From positions 927,501-991,500 of the forward strand of contig NZ_UGSP01000001.1 of the NCBI RefSeq assembly GCF_900454535.1: a stretch of DNA of 64,000 nucleotides, read 5' to 3'. How positions within the stretch are numbered: position 1 is the first letter of the stretch; each line of letters opens with the position of its first letter. Shown here piece by piece: positions 33,831-45,165 of this stretch. Source of the DNA: Avibacterium avium. Lineage in GTDB: Bacteria; Pseudomonadota; Gammaproteobacteria; Enterobacterales; Pasteurellaceae. The translations under genes and the position numbers were made by a program. The notes beneath the pieces were generated by a model. The model was not told the origin of the DNA. It was given only the letters and a program-made list of their open reading frames with translations, and searched no databases.

Positions 33831-35372
33831 ATGAACTATTCTCAAGCATTTCTGAAAAATTTTCTTGGTTCAAGTCCTGATTGGTACAAACTGGCAATAG
33901 TCGGATTTTTAGTTTTAAATCCGATTTTGTTTTTTTGTGTTAGCCCATTTATTGCGGGCTGGGTGTTGGTTGCGGAGTTTATTTTAACGCTTGCAATGGC
34001 GTTGAAATGTTATCCATTACAACCCGGCGGGCTGTTAGCCATTGAAGCTGTGATGATTGGAATGACTCACCCCGAACACGTTAAAGAAGAAATTATGGCA
34101 AATTTTGAAGTAATTTTGCTGTTAATGTTTATGGTGGCGGGCATTTATTTTATGAAACAGCTGCTCCTTTTTATTTTTACCAAGCTGTTACTCAACATTC
34201 GTTCCAAATTGGTGCTATCCCTTTCATTTAGCTTAAGTGCGGCATTTCTTTCCGCATTTTTAGATGCCTTAACCGTGGTGGCGGTGATTATTAGCGTGGG
34301 AATGGGATTTTACGGTGTGTATCATAAAGTGGCATCGGGCAAACAATTTGATGATTCTGATGACATTAATGATGACAAACACATTGGCAATAGCCGTGAA
34401 ACTTTGGAAGAGTTTCGTGCCTTTTTGCGTAGCTTAATGATGCACGCAGCCGTGGGAACGGCATTAGGCGGCGTGATGACAATGGTCGGCGAGCCACAAA
34501 ATCTGATCATTGCTGAACAAGCAAAATGGGGCTTTGGCGAATTCTTTTTCCGTATGACACCAGTTACCGTGCCAATTTTAATTTGTGGCGCATTAACTTG
34601 CCTTGTGGTGGAAAAATTCCGCTTATTTGGTTATGGTGCGAAACTTCCGCGTAAAGTGTGGGGCGTACTGGCTAAATTTGACCGTAACCGCCAGCTCAAA
34701 ATGAACAATCAAGAACGCGTAAAATTGGTAGTCCAAGCCTTGGTGGGCGTATGGTTAGTGGTTGGCTTAGCGTTCCATTTGGCCGCAGTCGGCCTAATTG
34801 GGTTAAGTGTCATTATTTTATGTACATCAGCTTGCGGTATTACCAGTGAACACGCACTCGGTAAAGCCTTTGAAGAATCCTTGCCATTCACCGCATTGTT
34901 GGTGGTGTTCTTCTCAGTGGTGGCGGTGATTGTGGATCAGCATCTGTTTGCGCCTATCATTGATCTTGTGCTTTCTGCTTCCGAAGATGTGCAATTAATG
35001 CTGTTCTATGTTTTCAATGGGGTGTTATCCGCGATTTCTGATAATGTATTTGTGGCAACGGTTTATATTAACGAAGCAAAAGCTGCTTTAGAACAACAGA
35101 TTATTTCGCCACATCAATTTGAATTAATTGCTGTCGCCATCAACACAGGGACAAACTTGCCATCAGTGGCAACACCAAATGGGCAAGCGGCATTTTTATT
35201 CTTGCTGACTTCTTCACTTGCGCCGTTAATTCGTTTGTCTTACGGAAGAATGGTTTATATGGCGCTACCTTATACAATTGTGTTATCTTTAGTGGGGTTA
35301 TTTGCGGTAGAATTTTTATTGCCAGCAATGACACAACTTTTAGCACAAATTGGATTAATTACGCCAGTATAA
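33831..35372 (+). CDS. nhaB: Na+/H+ antiporter NhaB
   Basis: 513 residues, as E. coli NhaB. It exports sodium in exchange for protons across the inner membrane. The family opening [28 protein letters not shown] is clear, with about ten or more hydrophobic segments and the conserved central [20 protein letters not shown] and [21 protein letters not shown] near residues 440-460. It is followed at 12 nt by dsbB, so both are probably one transcript. Confidence 0.97.
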   Translation: MNYSQAFLKNFLGSSPDWYKLAIVGFLVLNPILFFCVSPFIAGWVLVAEFILTLAMALKCYPLQPGGLLAIEAVMIGMTHPEHVKEEIMANFEVILLLMFMVAGIYFMKQLLLFIFTKLLLNIRSKLVLSLSFSLSAAFLSAFLDALTVVAVIISVGMGFYGVYHKVASGKQFDDSDDINDDKHIGNSRETLEEFRAFLRSLMMHAAVGTALGGVMTMVGEPQNLIIAEQAKWGFGEFFFRMTPVTVPILICGALTCLVVEKFRLFGYGAKLPRKVWGVLAKFDRNRQLKMNNQERVKLVVQALVGVWLVVGLAFHLAAVGLIGLSVIILCTSACGITSEHALGKAFEESLPFTALLVVFFSVVAVIVDQHLFAPIIDLVLSASEDVQLMLFYVFNGVLSAISDNVFVATVYINEAKAALEQQIISPHQFELIAVAINTGTNLPSVATPNGQAAFLFLLTSSLAPLIRLSYGRMVYMALPYTIVLSLVGLFAVEFLLPAMTQLLAQIGLITPV

Positions 35373-35384
35373 GAAGGATTCCCA

Positions 35385-35918
35385 ATGCTGAAATATTTCA
35401 AACAGTTATCACTCAATCGTGGCGGTTGGTTGCTTTTATTGATCTCAACAATTGCGTTAGAAAGCACCGCACTTTATTTTCAACACGGAATGGGGTTGGC
35501 CCCTTGCGTAATGTGTATTTACGAACGAGTCGCCTTGTTTGGCATTACATTTTCAGCATTAATTGGCTTGCTTTATCCGCGCGCATTAATTTTGCGTTTA
35601 TTGGCATTATTGGTTGGCTTGGGCAGCGCAGTGAAAGGCTTATTGCTAGCCATTAAACACGTTGATTATCAGCTTTATCCAGGGCCTTGGAATCAATGTT
35701 CTTATGTGGCTGAATTTCCACAAACCTTGCCATTAGATCGCTGGTTGCCTTATGTATTTAATCCAACGGGATCTTGCTCGGAGATTAGCTGGTCTTTCCT
35801 AGGCTTCTCAATGGCACAATGGATTGTGGTGATTTTCGCCTTTTATAGTTTACTGTTGTCGGTTTTATTAATTAGCCAATTTAAACGGGTAGAGCAAAAT
35901 CGTAATATTTTTAGATAG
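35385..35918 (+). CDS. dsbB: Disulfide bond formation protein DsbB
   Basis: 177 residues, four membrane segments. DsbB reoxidises DsbA and passes electrons to quinone. The two periplasmic Cys pairs are present: Cys41/Cys44 (APCVMCIYER) and Cys105/Cys131 (NQCSYV, TGSCSEI), matching E. coli positions. AGAAGGATTCCCA precedes ATG 35385. It is coupled with nhaB and ended by a USS-pair terminator. Confidence 0.97.
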   Translation: MLKYFKQLSLNRGGWLLLLISTIALESTALYFQHGMGLAPCVMCIYERVALFGITFSALIGLLYPRALILRLLALLVGLGSAVKGLLLAIKHVDYQLYPGPWNQCSYVAEFPQTLPLDRWLPYVFNPTGSCSEISWSFLGFSMAQWIVVIFAFYSLLLSVLLISQFKRVEQNRNIFR

Positions 35919-35937
35919 TTTATTGTGATTGAAAGAT

Positions 35938-35980
35938 AAAAAGTGCGGTGAAAATTTCTGATTTTTTCACCGCACTTTTT
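35938..35980. terminator. Terminator built from an inverted pair of uptake signals
   Basis: AAAAAGTGCGGTGAAAA (35938-35954) and TTTTCACCGCACTTTTT (35964-35980) form a 17-bp stem; each arm holds a complete Hin-type USS. It serves dsbB and the convergent holA. Confidence 0.85.
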
Positions 35981-36004
35981 TATTTGCTATACAGAAGAAT
36001 TTAT

Positions 36005-37042
36005 TTAATGGGCTAATTGAATAGAAATATCGGCCAATTTTTCCCACACATCATCACTAAATTCAAGTTTTACTATACGTTCTAATTCAGCGAGCTGTTG
36101 AATGATTTTATATAATTTACGATAAGTTAAGCGTTGGATTGCTTGCAGAAAAAGCGGGCGGCGTGATTGCCAAATTTTGAGTTGATCAAACTGCTCACGC
36201 AATTTCGCGGTAGAAAGCGGTTGATCAATATTGCTCATTCCTTGTTGCGGTTGAGTGAGCGTTAGAATCGTAATTAGCTCGCGTTGTAAGGTACGCAATA
36301 AAATCACAGGCTGGATTTCTTCACCGCGCAAGCCGGCTAAAATCCGTCTGGCACGCTGGCTTTTGCCCTCAAGCAAGGCATCTACCCATTGGAACACGGT
36401 AAACACGGAAGATTGCTCCACCACGGTTTGCAGGCGTGATAAGGTGATTTTATCCTTAGGATAAAGCAAGGCGAGCAGTTGTAAGGTTTGCTTTAAGGCA
36501 AGAAGATTATTTTCGTAGCTGTAACACAAAAGCTGGATTGCGTCTGGCTCAACAAAAATCTCTAAGGCTTTGCTGCGCCCTACAATCCAACGGGGGAGCT
36601 GTTCAATATTTGGTGTCTGACAATTAACGATAGAAAATTGCGCATCAAACTGATTAGCTTGCACAAACCAATCTTGTTTTTCCATTGGTTTGGTGAGCTT
36701 TGCTGTTTGTAGAATAAGCAACACGTCTTGATTTAATAAGCCAATTAATTCGGCTAAACGCTTTTGTAAAGGTGCGGTGAGATTTTCAGGAAAATTTAGC
36801 AATAAAATTTGACGGCTGAAAAACAAGCCCATTGATTGCACTTGTTCGTTTAAGGCGATCCAATCGGTGCTGTTATCCAGCGTGATTTCATTTTTTTCAT
36901 CGAAACCTTGCTGTTTTGCCACAGCGCAGATGAGATCCTTGCTTTCTTGCAAAAGCAAGGGATCTTGCCCCACCAGACAATAAATTGATGCCAATTTTTT
37001 CTCTAGCGAGGCACTCAGCTGATCAGCAAACAGACGTTGCAT
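36005..37042 (-). CDS. holA: DNA polymerase III subunit delta
   Basis: 345 residues, close to E. coli HolA (343). Delta opens the sliding clamp in the clamp loader. Family features: MQRLFADQLSASLEKKLASIYCLVGQDPLLLQESKD at the start, and the central FTVFQWVDALLEGKSQRARRILAGLRGEEIQPVILLRTLQREL. Its ATG overlaps the lptE stop by 1 nt, and it is the last gene of leuS-lptE-holA, the same order as in E. coli. Confidence 0.95.
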   Translation of the reverse strand: MQRLFADQLSASLEKKLASIYCLVGQDPLLLQESKDLICAVAKQQGFDEKNEITLDNSTDWIALNEQVQSMGLFFSRQILLLNFPENLTAPLQKRLAELIGLLNQDVLLILQTAKLTKPMEKQDWFVQANQFDAQFSIVNCQTPNIEQLPRWIVGRSKALEIFVEPDAIQLLCYSYENNLLALKQTLQLLALLYPKDKITLSRLQTVVEQSSVFTVFQWVDALLEGKSQRARRILAGLRGEEIQPVILLRTLQRELITILTLTQPQQGMSNIDQPLSTAKLREQFDQLKIWQSRRPLFLQAIQRLTYRKLYKIIQQLAELERIVKLEFSDDVWEKLADISIQLAH

Positions 37043-37542
37043 TATTGGCTTTTCACCTGTTGTTTTAACGCCACCATTTTGGTGATAAGCTGACGCGCAG
37101 CTTGTTCACGCATATCGTTCCAAATCACTTCTTTCTCGGCAGATTTCGCTAAGGCAGCGCGCGAGTTATCAAAGAAAGTGCGTGTTACTTGCGTGTTAAT
37201 TGGATAACGTTGCTTATTTTTAAGCTGAACACTGGCCTCTACTTGCAACACCAACACTTTTTCCGCCTCACGCCCCTGTTTGAAAATAGACGCTACTTCG
37301 CTATTCTCGCGAGCATTATTTAAGCGCAACACCACCACATCACCTTGCTCAACAAGCTGAATGTTATTGGCTCGCAACTGCTTGCGCATAGCAATCGTCA
37401 TCGCATCATAAGGATCACTACTTTCCAAACGCAATGTTTTCATCTCTTGCGGAATTAATTCACCATTTTCAAAGTGGAAACCACAAGCCGTGAGCGTTGC
37501 CAACGCACCGACAAGACATAATTTTTTAAGTAAATTCAACAT
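37042..37542 (-). CDS. lptE: LPS-assembly lipoprotein LptE
   Basis: 166 residues from the ATG at 37542, chosen because it starts a proper lipoprotein signal (MLNLLKKLCLVGALATLTAC, lipid Cys20) after AAGAGAAAAC; an upstream frame is an artefact. LptE plugs the LptD barrel that inserts lipopolysaccharide in the outer membrane. It is between leuS and holA, as in E. coli. Confidence 0.93.
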   Translation of the reverse strand: MLNLLKKLCLVGALATLTACGFHFENGELIPQEMKTLRLESSDPYDAMTIAMRKQLRANNIQLVEQGDVVVLRLNNARENSEVASIFKQGREAEKVLVLQVEASVQLKNKQRYPINTQVTRTFFDNSRAALAKSAEKEVIWNDMREQAARQLITKMVALKQQVKSQ

Positions 37543-37562
37543 AGTGTTTTCTCTTAATAATT

Positions 37563-37585
37563 CGCTCCACTCAATGAGTGGAGCG
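37563..37585 (-). terminator. Hairpin between leuS and lptE
   Basis: CGCTCCACTC, 3-nt loop AAT, GAGTGGAGCG: a 10-bp perfect stem just after the leuS stop. No T-run, so it is probably a processing or attenuation site within the operon. Confidence 0.55.
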
Positions 37586-37591
37586 GTTGGA

Positions 37592-40174
37592 TTATTTCGC
37601 GACAAAGCTAAATAACTTACCTGGTACATAGATGGTTTTCACAATGGTTAAACCGTCTAGGAATTTTTGTACATTCGGATCGGCAAGGGCGATTTCTTTA
37701 ATGGCGTCTTCTGCCATATCCGCAGGCACAGTGATTTTCGCGCGCACTTTACCGTTTACTTGCACCACCACCAGTTTTTCGTCATCAACCATTGCTTGCG
37801 CATCGGCTTTCACCCAAGGGGCGAAGTCAATGGCGTCTTGGTTGCCAAGCTCTTTCCATAATTGGAAACAAATGTGTGGGGTGATTGGGTAAAGCATTCT
37901 TACCACGGCATTTAAGGCTTCTGCCATTACCGCGCGATCTTGCTCATCGTCCAATGGCGCTTTGGTTAATTTGTTCATTAACTCCATTACCGCTGCAATC
38001 GCCGTGTTAAAGGTTTGGCGGCGACCAATATCATCGCTCACTTTCGCAATGGTTTTATGCACATCACGGCGAAGCGCTTTTTGTTGGCTTGAAAGTGCGG
38101 TTGGATTTAACGCAGTTTTTGCTGGATTTTTGCTGTATTCAAACACTAAATTCCATAAACGGCGTAGGAAACGATTTGCCCCTTCCACGCCAGATTCTTG
38201 CCATTCCAAGGTCATTTCCGCAGGGGAGGCAAACATCATAAACAAACGCACGGTATCTGCACCGTATTTTTCCACCATTTCTTGTGGGTCAATACCATTG
38301 TTTTTCGATTTAGACATTTTTGTCATTCCGCTGTGGACTAACTCGCGTCCTTCATCATCAATGGCACGGATAATGCGTCCTTTCTCATCACGCTCAAGGG
38401 TTACTTTTGTTGGTGATACCCAAATACGCTCCTTGGTATCGCTGGTGTAATAGAAGGCATCTGCCAACACCATTCCTTGACACAACAATTTATTCGCTGG
38501 CTCATCAGAGCTGACTAGCCCCGCATCACGCAATAATTTGTGGAAGAAGCGGAAGTAAAGCAAGTGCATTGTAGCGTGTTCGATCCCACCGATATATTGA
38601 TCCACAGGTAGCCAGTAATTGGCTTCTTCTGGGTTGAGCATTGCTTGGTGGAAGTCTGGGCAAGTGTAACGCGCGTAATACCACGAAGATTCCATAAAGG
38701 TGTCGAAAGTATCGGTTTCTTTCAATGCCGGTTGTCCGTTATAAGTGGTTTTTGCCCAATTTGGATCCGCTTTGATCGGGCTACGCACGCCGTCCATTAC
38801 CACATCTTCAGGCAATACAATCGGCAAATCTTGCAACGGAGCAGGTACAACCTCGCCATTTTCAAGGGTAAGCATTGGGATCGGTGCGCCCCAATAACGC
38901 TGACGAGAAACACCCCAGTCGCGTAAGCGGTAATTCACTTGGCGTTTGCCCACGCCCATTTTTTCTAATTTATCGGCGATGCCATTGAATGCGGCATCAA
39001 AATCCAAGCCATCAAATTCTGCTGAATTGATCAAAATACCGTGTTCGGTGTAAGCCTGCTGTGATAAATCTAACGGGCTACCGTCTGCGGGTGTAATTAC
39101 AGGATAAAGCGGTAAATCATATTTTTTAGCGAACTCATAATCACGCTCATCGTGGGCTGGCACTGCCATCACCGCACCTGTTCCATAGTGCATTAACACG
39201 AAATTTGCCACCCAAACTGGCACTAATTTTCCTGTAATCGGGTGAATGGCGTGAATGCCCGTTGCCATTCCTTTTTTCTCCATTGTGGCAAGCTCGGCTT
39301 CTGCCACTTTGGTACTTTTGCATTCTTGGATAAATTGCGCAAGTGCGGGGTTATTTTTCGCTGCTTTTTCTGCAAGCGGGTGTCCTGCCGCTACGGCGAG
39401 ATAGGATACGCCATAAAAGGTATCTGGGCGGGTGGTGTAAACCGTTACGCTTTCTTCTGAATTTTCAATATTGAAGGTAATTTCCACCCCTTCCGAACGG
39501 CCAATCCAGTTACGTTGCATTGTTTTCACCATATCTGGCCATTCTGGCAGATGATCTAAACCGCCCAATAATTGCTCGGCATAGTCGGTAATTTTGATAA
39601 ACCATTGTGGGATCTCTTTTTGTTCCACTGGCGTATCACAACGCCAGCAACACCCCTCGTGGACTTGCTCGTTCGCCAACACGGTTTCGTCATTCGGACA
39701 CCAGTTTACGCTAGAGGTTTTTTTATACACCAAGCCTTTGCGATAAAGCTCCGTAAAGAACCATTGTTCCCATTTGTAATATTCAGGTTTGCAAGTAGCG
39801 ATTTCACGATCCCAGTCAAAACCAAAGCCCAAAATTTTGAGCTGATTTTTCATATATTCAATGTTTTCATAGGTCCATTTTGCTGGAGCGGTTTTATTTT
39901 TCACCGCCGCACCTTCTGCAGGCAAGCCAAATGCGTCCCAACCCATCGGCTGTAACACATTTTTACCGTTCATTCGCTGATAGCGCGAAATCACATCACC
40001 AATGGTATAGTTGCGAACGTGTCCCATATGCAAGCGACCAGAGGGATAGGGGAACATTGAAAGGCAATAATATTTCTCTTTGCTTGGATCTTGCACCGCT
40101 TTAAATGTTTTATTCTCAGCCCAATATTTCTGCACTTCAGGCTCAATTAAATCAGGGCGATATTGTTCTTGCAT
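37592..40174 (-). CDS. leuS: Leucyl-tRNA synthetase
   Basis: 860 residues, as E. coli LeuS. It charges tRNA-Leu and edits mischarged products. Class I signatures: HMGH in [14 protein letters not shown] (about residue 42) and KMSKSKNNG (about residue 619); the editing domain has [17 protein letters not shown] Hin-type USS lies near the 5' gap (about 40207). It starts the leuS-lptE-holA operon. Confidence 0.98.
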   Translation of the reverse strand: MQEQYRPDLIEPEVQKYWAENKTFKAVQDPSKEKYYCLSMFPYPSGRLHMGHVRNYTIGDVISRYQRMNGKNVLQPMGWDAFGLPAEGAAVKNKTAPAKWTYENIEYMKNQLKILGFGFDWDREIATCKPEYYKWEQWFFTELYRKGLVYKKTSSVNWCPNDETVLANEQVHEGCCWRCDTPVEQKEIPQWFIKITDYAEQLLGGLDHLPEWPDMVKTMQRNWIGRSEGVEITFNIENSEESVTVYTTRPDTFYGVSYLAVAAGHPLAEKAAKNNPALAQFIQECKSTKVAEAELATMEKKGMATGIHAIHPITGKLVPVWVANFVLMHYGTGAVMAVPAHDERDYEFAKKYDLPLYPVITPADGSPLDLSQQAYTEHGILINSAEFDGLDFDAAFNGIADKLEKMGVGKRQVNYRLRDWGVSRQRYWGAPIPMLTLENGEVVPAPLQDLPIVLPEDVVMDGVRSPIKADPNWAKTTYNGQPALKETDTFDTFMESSWYYARYTCPDFHQAMLNPEEANYWLPVDQYIGGIEHATMHLLYFRFFHKLLRDAGLVSSDEPANKLLCQGMVLADAFYYTSDTKERIWVSPTKVTLERDEKGRIIRAIDDEGRELVHSGMTKMSKSKNNGIDPQEMVEKYGADTVRLFMMFASPAEMTLEWQESGVEGANRFLRRLWNLVFEYSKNPAKTALNPTALSSQQKALRRDVHKTIAKVSDDIGRRQTFNTAIAAVMELMNKLTKAPLDDEQDRAVMAEALNAVVRMLYPITPHICFQLWKELGNQDAIDFAPWVKADAQAMVDDEKLVVVQVNGKVRAKITVPADMAEDAIKEIALADPNVQKFLDGLTIVKTIYVPGKLFSFVAK

Positions 40175-40323
40175 AATGTTACCTTTAAAAAATTATCAAA
40201 AAATTGACCGCACTTTGCCCATTTATTACGGCGATTTTAGGCGGCATAGATGAATAAGAAAATGTGGTATAGGATAGCGTAAAATAGGGAAAATTGATAG
40301 AACTATTGCGAAAATTGCCACCC

Positions 40324-40956
40324 TTATTGGTGGTGGCATTTCTCATACAACGGCACTAACTCTTGAATGGTTTGTGCGATAAATTCCACTGCATCAATGT
40401 GATCTAACTCGGCTTTTTCAATATTTTTCCCTATACAGAAAAAATCGTCATCATTGTTGAGTAAAAAATCCTGCGCAGAAAGCGACCGCACTTTGCGGAA
40501 ATCGGCGTATTCGCTTTCATCGCCACGCCAAAAATCAAAATCGGCATAATGAGTTTGATCCAGCTGTTCAAACCATTGGTTATATTGTTGTACATTGATT
40601 TGAGAGCGATCGGCGCGATAGCAATGCCAATCAAGGCTCACTTGTAAACGGCGGCGATTTAAAATAATCGATAAAATGGCAGCAGAATTTTTGTTAAATT
40701 CATATTTGAAATAAGCAAAAAAATGCGCTCGCACTTGCCAACCGTTACACCATTTTTCAATATGGGGTTCAGCAAAAGGAGGGCCAAGGCGTTGTGCCAC
40801 TTGCAAAATCGCCGTTTTCCATAAATTCCATTGCCGTTTGTAATTCGCTTTAATTTGTGGGATTTGCTCTGGGCAGAATTTTTTCATCTGGGCGAACTGG
40901 AAAAAAGGAAGATTGAACAGCTCGCAACTGGCAGAAGTAATCAGTTTTTCTTTCAT
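40324..40956 (-). CDS. HI_0552-type conserved protein of unknown function
   Basis: 210 residues. It resembles the Haemophilus HI_0552 family (some databases label this family a bacterial glucose-6-phosphate dehydrogenase type, without support I can see here). Trp- and Phe-rich, no signal peptide or membrane segment; FFQFAQMKKFCPEQIPQIKANYKRQWNLWKTAIL near the start. It follows apaH by 3 nt on the same strand; in H. influenzae the homologue also neighbours apaH, from memory. Function unknown. A Hin-type USS lies near 40487. Confidence 0.75.
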   Translation of the reverse strand: MKEKLITSASCELFNLPFFQFAQMKKFCPEQIPQIKANYKRQWNLWKTAILQVAQRLGPPFAEPHIEKWCNGWQVRAHFFAYFKYEFNKNSAAILSIILNRRRLQVSLDWHCYRADRSQINVQQYNQWFEQLDQTHYADFDFWRGDESEYADFRKVRSLSAQDFLLNNDDDFFCIGKNIEKAELDHIDAVEFIAQTIQELVPLYEKCHHQ

Positions 40957-40959
40957 AGG

Positions 40960-41781
40960 TTAAGTGTATTGTTTCATTGCAGGTTGAGTAAAATACTGTT
41001 TATCTTCCCAGCGTAGCATTGTCATGCGATTGCCCCACACGCAGCCGGTATCAAGGGCATAAATATTAGCTGGCGTAGGCGTATCCACTAAACTAGCCCA
41101 ATGGCCAAAGACGATATTTTCCGTTTTGAATAGGGGATTATTAAGCCGAAACCAAGGGGTTAGCTCCGCAGGTGCTTCATCAACAGGGGCTTTGCAAGCG
41201 AAATCAAGGCGATGATCATAATAGCAAAAACGCATACGGGTAAATACGTTGATAATGTAACGTAGGCGATCGATGCCCTGCAAATCAGGCGACCAGCGAT
41301 CAGGCTGGTTATCATACATCTGTTCGATCATTGCATAATAATCACCGTGGCGTAGCACTTGCTCCACTTCGGCAGCACAGGCTTTTGCCGTGGCAAGATC
41401 CCAATCTGGCGAGATCCCAGCGTGAGTGAGTAAAAATCCTGCTTGTTGGTTATGAATAAGCAAGGGTTGCTGACGCAGCCAATCAATCAACTCGTGAAAA
41501 TCAGGGGCGTTGAAAATGGCGTCCACGCGATCCTTGGGTTTGATTTTTTTTATGCCAAGTGCGGTGGAAATTAAGTGCAAATCGTGGTTGCCCAGCACGG
41601 TGTGCGCTGCGTTACCAAGGGATTTGACTAAACGTAAACATTCAAGGGATTTATCCCCACGCGCCACCAGATCGCCCACTAAATAAAGCACATCTTGGCT
41701 CGGATCGAAGTTTACTTTTTCCAACAAAGCGTGCAATTCATCATAACAGCCTTGCAGATCGCCGACTAAATAGGTTGCCAT
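40960..41781 (-). CDS. apaH: Diadenosine tetraphosphatase
   Basis: 273 residues from the ATG at 41781, which gives the family's standard start [16 protein letters not shown]; ATGs upstream add only a few residues. ApaH splits Ap4A to two ADP and also removes Np4-type caps from RNA. Metallophosphatase motifs: [17 protein letters not shown] (about residue 37) and GNHDLHLI. A Hin-type USS lies near 41558. Confidence 0.96.
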   Translation of the reverse strand: MATYLVGDLQGCYDELHALLEKVNFDPSQDVLYLVGDLVARGDKSLECLRLVKSLGNAAHTVLGNHDLHLISTALGIKKIKPKDRVDAIFNAPDFHELIDWLRQQPLLIHNQQAGFLLTHAGISPDWDLATAKACAAEVEQVLRHGDYYAMIEQMYDNQPDRWSPDLQGIDRLRYIINVFTRMRFCYYDHRLDFACKAPVDEAPAELTPWFRLNNPLFKTENIVFGHWASLVDTPTPANIYALDTGCVWGNRMTMLRWEDKQYFTQPAMKQYT

Positions 41782-41820
41782 ATAAAATTCCATCAAAGGT
41801 TATAAATAGAACGATAAAAA

Positions 41821-41847
41821 ATGCACCTTACTTAAGGCAAGGTGCAT
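41821..41847 (-). terminator. rne terminator
   Basis: ATGCACCTT, 9-nt loop, AAGGTGCAT, followed on the minus strand by a T-run (AAAAA on the plus strand at 41816-41820). Confidence 0.7.
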
Positions 41848-41872
41848 TATCAGTTAGCAATTTGAATTAACC

Positions 41873-44734
41873 TTATTCCGCTGTTTTCGCTGAAGTAGCT
41901 TCAGCATAAACGTGGCTAATTGCATTGTGATGTCCCGCTGCGCCTTTACCGTAGAAATAGTAACGTGATTCTTTCCATTCTACGATAGGGTAGTCGCCTT
42001 CCGTGCTTGCAATCGCTTGGGCTGAAGTCATTTCAGAACGTGTATGTGGCACGGCTGAAACGGTGCCTAAACGGCCGTTAAACTCATAAGTGCGGTCGGT
42101 TTTTTCTGAAATTTCCACTTGCTCATTAGTGTGCGTTTGAGTGTTTTCAGCTGGCGCACTTGGTGCTGCTGTACTTTCACTATGCAAACGTTGTAATGAG
42201 GCTTGGACTTTTTTCTCCACTGATTCATTAGCTGGTTGTGTTACAAAACCTGCCAATGGGGTTGGCTCATTGCTTTCTTGCTGCACCAATAATTGGGTTG
42301 CAGGTGTAGTTACGGCAATTTCATCGCTGCCATTTTGCTGTTCAAGCAATTCATCAACAGACAAGAAATTGTTCGATTTATTGCTCGCAAAAGCATTGCT
42401 ATCAATCCACACTTTACCGCTCGCTAATTCTGGTGAAGCAACCGCTGCGAACAATGGCATTGGCGATTTTTCTTCTGGTGTACGATATTTACGCACGCGC
42501 AAATGACGCGGTAAACGGCGGCGATTATCGCGGCGTTTTTTGCTGTCATTTTGGTTGTTTTCGTTGATGATCGCATCAGTATTCGCGGTTGTATCTGTGG
42601 TTTCAACCCTTGCAACTGGCAACATTTCTTCAGCGTTAGGCGCTGTTTCTACCATAGGTAATGCGGTAGGGGCTTGCTCAGCTGGCGTGACGATTGGCGC
42701 TGCTACATTTTCTTCAATACGCACTTTTTTGCGCAGATCACGGCGCTGGCGGCGTTGCTGCGCTGGCGCATTGGTACTTTCGCTTGTGCTATTTTCTGTA
42801 ACGATTGCGTTATCTTCAACCACTGGCAATGGTTTTTTGCTTTGCTTATTGCGACTTGGACGACTTTCTGCATTGTCGAAAGTGCGTTCATTGCGTTTAT
42901 TCAAGTCTTCATTTGACTTTTGCTCATTACGATTACGTCTTGTATTGCGACGATCGTTATTACGGCGGCGATTATTTTTACCACGAGGTGCGGTCTTTTT
43001 TTGCTCCGTTTTTGTTGCGAAAAGCCCTTTAATTTTGGCAATAAGACCCGCAATAAAGCTCGATAATCCACCACTTTTCGGCTCAGTTGGCATTGGCGCT
43101 GGCGTTTCAATCGCCAAAGATACCGCCGCGTTTTCTAACACATTTTCAGTGGTTACTGCAGCAGTTTCGATATTACGGCTTACTAAAGATTCTTCTGCAT
43201 CAAAAGTATCTTCTTGTTCACGGTGTACTTTTGCAAGGTTGTAGCTTAAATGGTGGTGATTTTCCCCTTCACGCACACGGAAAACGCTGAAATGCGGTGT
43301 TTCCATTTCTTCATTTGGGGCAACCACAATATCTACGTTATGGCGTTTTTCAATGCTGCTAATGGCTTTACGTTTTTCATTAAGCAGGTAAGAAGCAATT
43401 TGCACCGGCACAATGGTGTGAACCTGTTTGGTGTTTTCTTTGATCGCTTCTTCTTCCAATAAACGTAAAATGGACAGCGAGAGTGATTCGTTATCACGAA
43501 TTTTCCCTGTGCCTTGACAGCGTGGGCAAACGTGATGGGAAGATTCCCCTAAAGACGGGCTTAAACGCTGGCGGCTCATTTCTAATAAGCCAAAACGAGA
43601 AATACGGCTAATTTGAATACGCGCACGATCTTGACGCACCGCATCACGCATACGATTTTCCACTTCACGTTGATGACGAATTGGGGTCATATCAATGAAG
43701 TCGATAACAATTAAACCACCTAAATCACGCAAGCGTAATTGACGCGCGATTTCATCAGCCGCTTCAAGGTTCGTGTTGAGCGCAGTTTCTTCAATATCGC
43801 CGCCACGAGTTGAGCGTGCCGAGTTAATATCAATGGCAGTGAGTGCTTCAGTCACATCAATCACAATTGAGCCGCCAGACGGTAAACGCACTTCACGTTG
43901 GAAGGCTGATTCAATTTGCGATTCAATTTGATAATGGCTGAATAATGGCACTTCGCCTTGATAGAGTTTAACGCGATTGATGAAATCAGGACGCACTAAT
44001 TTAATGTGCGCTTTGGCTTTTTCATAAACCTTTTGATTATCAATCAAAATTTCGCCAATATCACGGCGTAAGTAATCACGAATCGCACGGACAATCACAT
44101 CACTTTCTTGGTGAATCAAAAACGGCGCTGGACGGCTTTCAGAGGCTTGTTTAATGGCTTCCCAATGGTGTAACAGAACTTTTAAATCCCATTGTAATTC
44201 TTCTGGGGATTTGCCCACGCCTGCGGTACGCACGATTAACCCCACACCTTCTGGCACATCAAGCGAGCTTAAGGCTTCTTTTAATTCTAAACGTTCTTCC
44301 CCTTCGATACGGCGAGAGATTCCGCCTGCTCTTGGATTATTTGGCATAATCACCAAATAGCTACCCGCTAAGGAGACGAAAGTGGTGAGCGCAGCCCCTT
44401 TGTTGCCACGTTCTTCTTTGTTTACTTGAACGATAACTTCTTGCCCTTCGTGCAAAATATCACGAATATTTGGGCGACCTTGATACACATAATCCGCAGG
44501 GAAGTATTCACGAGCAATTTCTTTTAAAGGAAGGAAACCGTGGCGTTCCGCACCGTAATCAACAAATGCGGCTTCAAGGCTAGGTTCAACACGGGTGATG
44601 CGGCCTTTATAAATATTGGCCTTTTTTTGTTCGTGACCCGGACTTTCAATGTCCAAGTCGAACAAACGTTGCCCATCAACAAGGGCAACACGCAACTCTT
44701 CTTTTTGGGTTGCGTTGATTAACATTCTTTTCAT
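41873..44734 (-). CDS. rne: Ribonuclease E
   Basis: 953 residues, a little shorter than E. coli (1061). RNase E starts mRNA decay, processes rRNA and tRNA, and organises the degradosome at the membrane. The start [30 protein letters not shown] is nearly identical to E. coli. Then come the S1 domain, the catalytic [19 protein letters not shown] region (Asp residues) and the Zn-link CPRCQGTG near residue 405. The C-terminal 430 residues are disordered and Arg/Glu-rich ([17 protein letters not shown]). Its AT-rich C-terminal part also carries a Hin-type USS. Confidence 0.97.
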   Translation of the reverse strand: MKRMLINATQKEELRVALVDGQRLFDLDIESPGHEQKKANIYKGRITRVEPSLEAAFVDYGAERHGFLPLKEIAREYFPADYVYQGRPNIRDILHEGQEVIVQVNKEERGNKGAALTTFVSLAGSYLVIMPNNPRAGGISRRIEGEERLELKEALSSLDVPEGVGLIVRTAGVGKSPEELQWDLKVLLHHWEAIKQASESRPAPFLIHQESDVIVRAIRDYLRRDIGEILIDNQKVYEKAKAHIKLVRPDFINRVKLYQGEVPLFSHYQIESQIESAFQREVRLPSGGSIVIDVTEALTAIDINSARSTRGGDIEETALNTNLEAADEIARQLRLRDLGGLIVIDFIDMTPIRHQREVENRMRDAVRQDRARIQISRISRFGLLEMSRQRLSPSLGESSHHVCPRCQGTGKIRDNESLSLSILRLLEEEAIKENTKQVHTIVPVQIASYLLNEKRKAISSIEKRHNVDIVVAPNEEMETPHFSVFRVREGENHHHLSYNLAKVHREQEDTFDAEESLVSRNIETAAVTTENVLENAAVSLAIETPAPMPTEPKSGGLSSFIAGLIAKIKGLFATKTEQKKTAPRGKNNRRRNNDRRNTRRNRNEQKSNEDLNKRNERTFDNAESRPSRNKQSKKPLPVVEDNAIVTENSTSESTNAPAQQRRQRRDLRKKVRIEENVAAPIVTPAEQAPTALPMVETAPNAEEMLPVARVETTDTTANTDAIINENNQNDSKKRRDNRRRLPRHLRVRKYRTPEEKSPMPLFAAVASPELASGKVWIDSNAFASNKSNNFLSVDELLEQQNGSDEIAVTTPATQLLVQQESNEPTPLAGFVTQPANESVEKKVQASLQRLHSESTAAPSAPAENTQTHTNEQVEISEKTDRTYEFNGRLGTVSAVPHTRSEMTSAQAIASTEGDYPIVEWKESRYYFYGKGAAGHHNAISHVYAEATSAKTAE

Positions 44735-45123
44735 TCGATTTTCTCTTATATTTTCATCTTAAATTTGTCATAAAAAACCACCGCACTTTGGCTTCGCAAT
44801 CGACCTCGTGTCTGTCGCAAAATGTCATTCTCTCGACTGTCAGTTGCTGGGTGCATTGATTGCGTTATCGAAGAACAATTTTCGATACAAACAAAATGAC
44901 TGAAATAATTATTTTGCAAGCGTGGGGGATTTTTATCACACTTATTGTCCGTTTTTTATTCTGTTATCGCAGTAACAAAATCAAATTAGACAAAATTTAT
45001 CTTATAAAACAACGTCTTATGCCGTTTGCAGCGTTGTCTTTGCGTTTATTTCATTTTTCCCAGTAAGCTGGCAAAAATTCGCTCTATTATCTAACGATAG
45101 GGATTTTTTAGCAAGGTAAATCC
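44735..45123 (-). promoter_or_regulatory. Gap between rne and rluC, including the rne leader
   Basis: About 390 nt without a gene. In E. coli, rne has a long 5' leader through which RNase E controls its own mRNA. Here the stretch 44735-44880 is likewise free of ORFs, with some inverted repeats (TCGAAAAT/ATTTTCGA region near 44868-44886) and a Hin-type USS at about 44782. I see no defined structure that proves the same control. Confidence 0.35.
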
Positions 45124-45135
45124 GTGCATTTGTGC

Positions 45136-45141
45136 TATAAT
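45136..45141 (+). promoter_or_regulatory. Extended -10 box of rluC
   Basis: TGTGCTATAAT (45131-45141) with TATAAT at 45136-45141, 24 nt before the chosen rluC start. Confidence 0.5.
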
Positions 45142-45165
45142 CCGCCCAATTTTGCAAAGGATAAA

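Noticed and set aside
44860-45066. 68-residue frame upstream of rluC
   Set aside because: No ribosome site or family resemblance; it lies in the rne/rluC control region.
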